A stretch of 64,000 nt of DNA, taken from positions 682,001 through 746,000 of the forward strand of contig NZ_CP139286.1 of NCBI RefSeq assembly GCF_034067285.1, given 5' to 3'. Of this stretch, positions 63,766 through 64,000 are shown one piece after another (positions within the stretch are counted from its first letter, which is position 1; each line of letters begins with the position of its first letter). Made by a program: the position numbers and the translations under genes. The notes beneath the pieces were generated by a model. That model was given only the letters and a program-made list of their open reading frames with translations. It searched no databases and was not told the DNA's origin. The DNA is from Acinetobacter pittii. GTDB taxonomy: Bacteria; Pseudomonadota; Gammaproteobacteria; Pseudomonadales; Moraxellaceae.

Positions 63766-63999
63766 TTATGCGCTCCGCTTGAAATAGGATTTGGCTACTT
63801 TTAAGTAAATATTTGCAGCCTCGTTGAATTTTTCTTTTAGGGTAAGTTCTGTTGGGTATTCTTTGACTGCAAGTGACGCAACCAATTTAGGTAAAATAAG
63901 AGATTCCATTCTATTTAAACAACGAACAAAGCGGATTCCAGCAGACACATCACCATCGGCGATCATACGATCATTAGCAAATGCCTGAGCAGTACTTTC
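63766..63999 (-). CDS. C-terminal fragment of an unrecognised protein (truncated by window end)
   Basis: Only the last 77 residues are inside the window; the frame continues open to the right edge (ESTAQAFANDRMIADGD at the truncated end). The segment is helical and hydrophilic, ending YLKVAKSYFKRSA. I do not recognise the family. Its stop codon is one base before the alcohol dehydrogenase start, so it is probably the preceding gene of the same operon and would help identify the pathway. Confidence 0.6.
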   Translation of the reverse strand, partial: ESTAQAFANDRMIADGDVSAGIRFVRCLNRMESLILPKLVASLAVKEYPTELTLKEKFNEAANIYLKVAKSYFKRSA

Positions 64000-64000
64000 T

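Overview
The window is ordinary chromosomal sequence (AT-rich, roughly 39-40% GC by eye) from an Acinetobacter, almost certainly a member of the A. calcoaceticus-baumannii complex. The pointers are a wax-ester synthase very close to A. baylyi AtfA, the complete lipid A modification operon pmrC-pmrA-pmrB, the complete intrinsic RND efflux operon adeI-adeJ-adeK, a DcaP-type porin and many small Acinetobacter-style regulators. PmrB differs at several positions from the A. baumannii sequence I remember, so a sister species (pittii, nosocomialis, calcoaceticus type) is plausible, but I cannot settle this without a search.

Layout. 1-3.2 kb: end of the cell-shape and RNA operon mreC-mreD-maf-rng, then a 57-residue gene. 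3.2-12.3 kb: wax-ester synthase, cysH, thrH, a FadL-type porin, a quinone reductase divergent from an AraC regulator, a fatty acid desaturase and a PaaX-like regulator. 12.6-24.3 kb: uppP, an AraC/quinone oxidoreductase/hchA group, tRNA-Arg(CCT), aroP, an orphan prpF, ispA, a YjbR protein, nfeD-qmcA, and an acyltransferase with a patatin-like lipoprotein. 24.4-37.6 kb: an AmpG-like transporter, the DcaP-like porin, pmrCAB with a convergent PAP2 phosphatase, an ammonium transporter, a LysR/AEC-transporter pair, a J-domain protein and an AT-rich unknown gene. 37.7-50.3 kb: valS, an unknown gene, an SDR and an NTF2-like protein, two YbjQ paralogues, and a PAP2 phosphatase followed by adeIJK. 50.4-64 kb: a Gcr-type membrane protein, ispB divergent from rplU-rpmA, lolA, a DUF3298-like lipoprotein, serS, cysG, trmL, an HxlR/flavodoxin pair, an APC permease, an iron-type alcohol dehydrogenase and a truncated gene at the right edge.

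The strongest theme is envelope lipid chemistry and its regulation. pmrC is preceded by a perfect PmrA-type direct repeat (TTTAAG-N5-TTTAAG). The same repeat, in the same orientation and with the same 10-nt spacing to a -10-like hexamer, precedes the PAP2 phosphatase that converges on pmrB. A second PAP2 gene lies 24 bp upstream of adeI on the same strand. A promoter overlapping a perfect 11-bp-arm palindrome lies upstream of it, suggesting a PAP2-adeIJK operon. With UppP this makes three polyprenyl- or lipid-phosphate phosphatase candidates.

I see no insertion sequence, prophage, integron, CRISPR array, toxin-antitoxin pair or defence island, and no wholly new system. The best leads are the extra PmrA box, the PAP2-adeIJK control region, a Tat-type lipoprotein signal on the patatin-like protein, and a few unrecognised genes.
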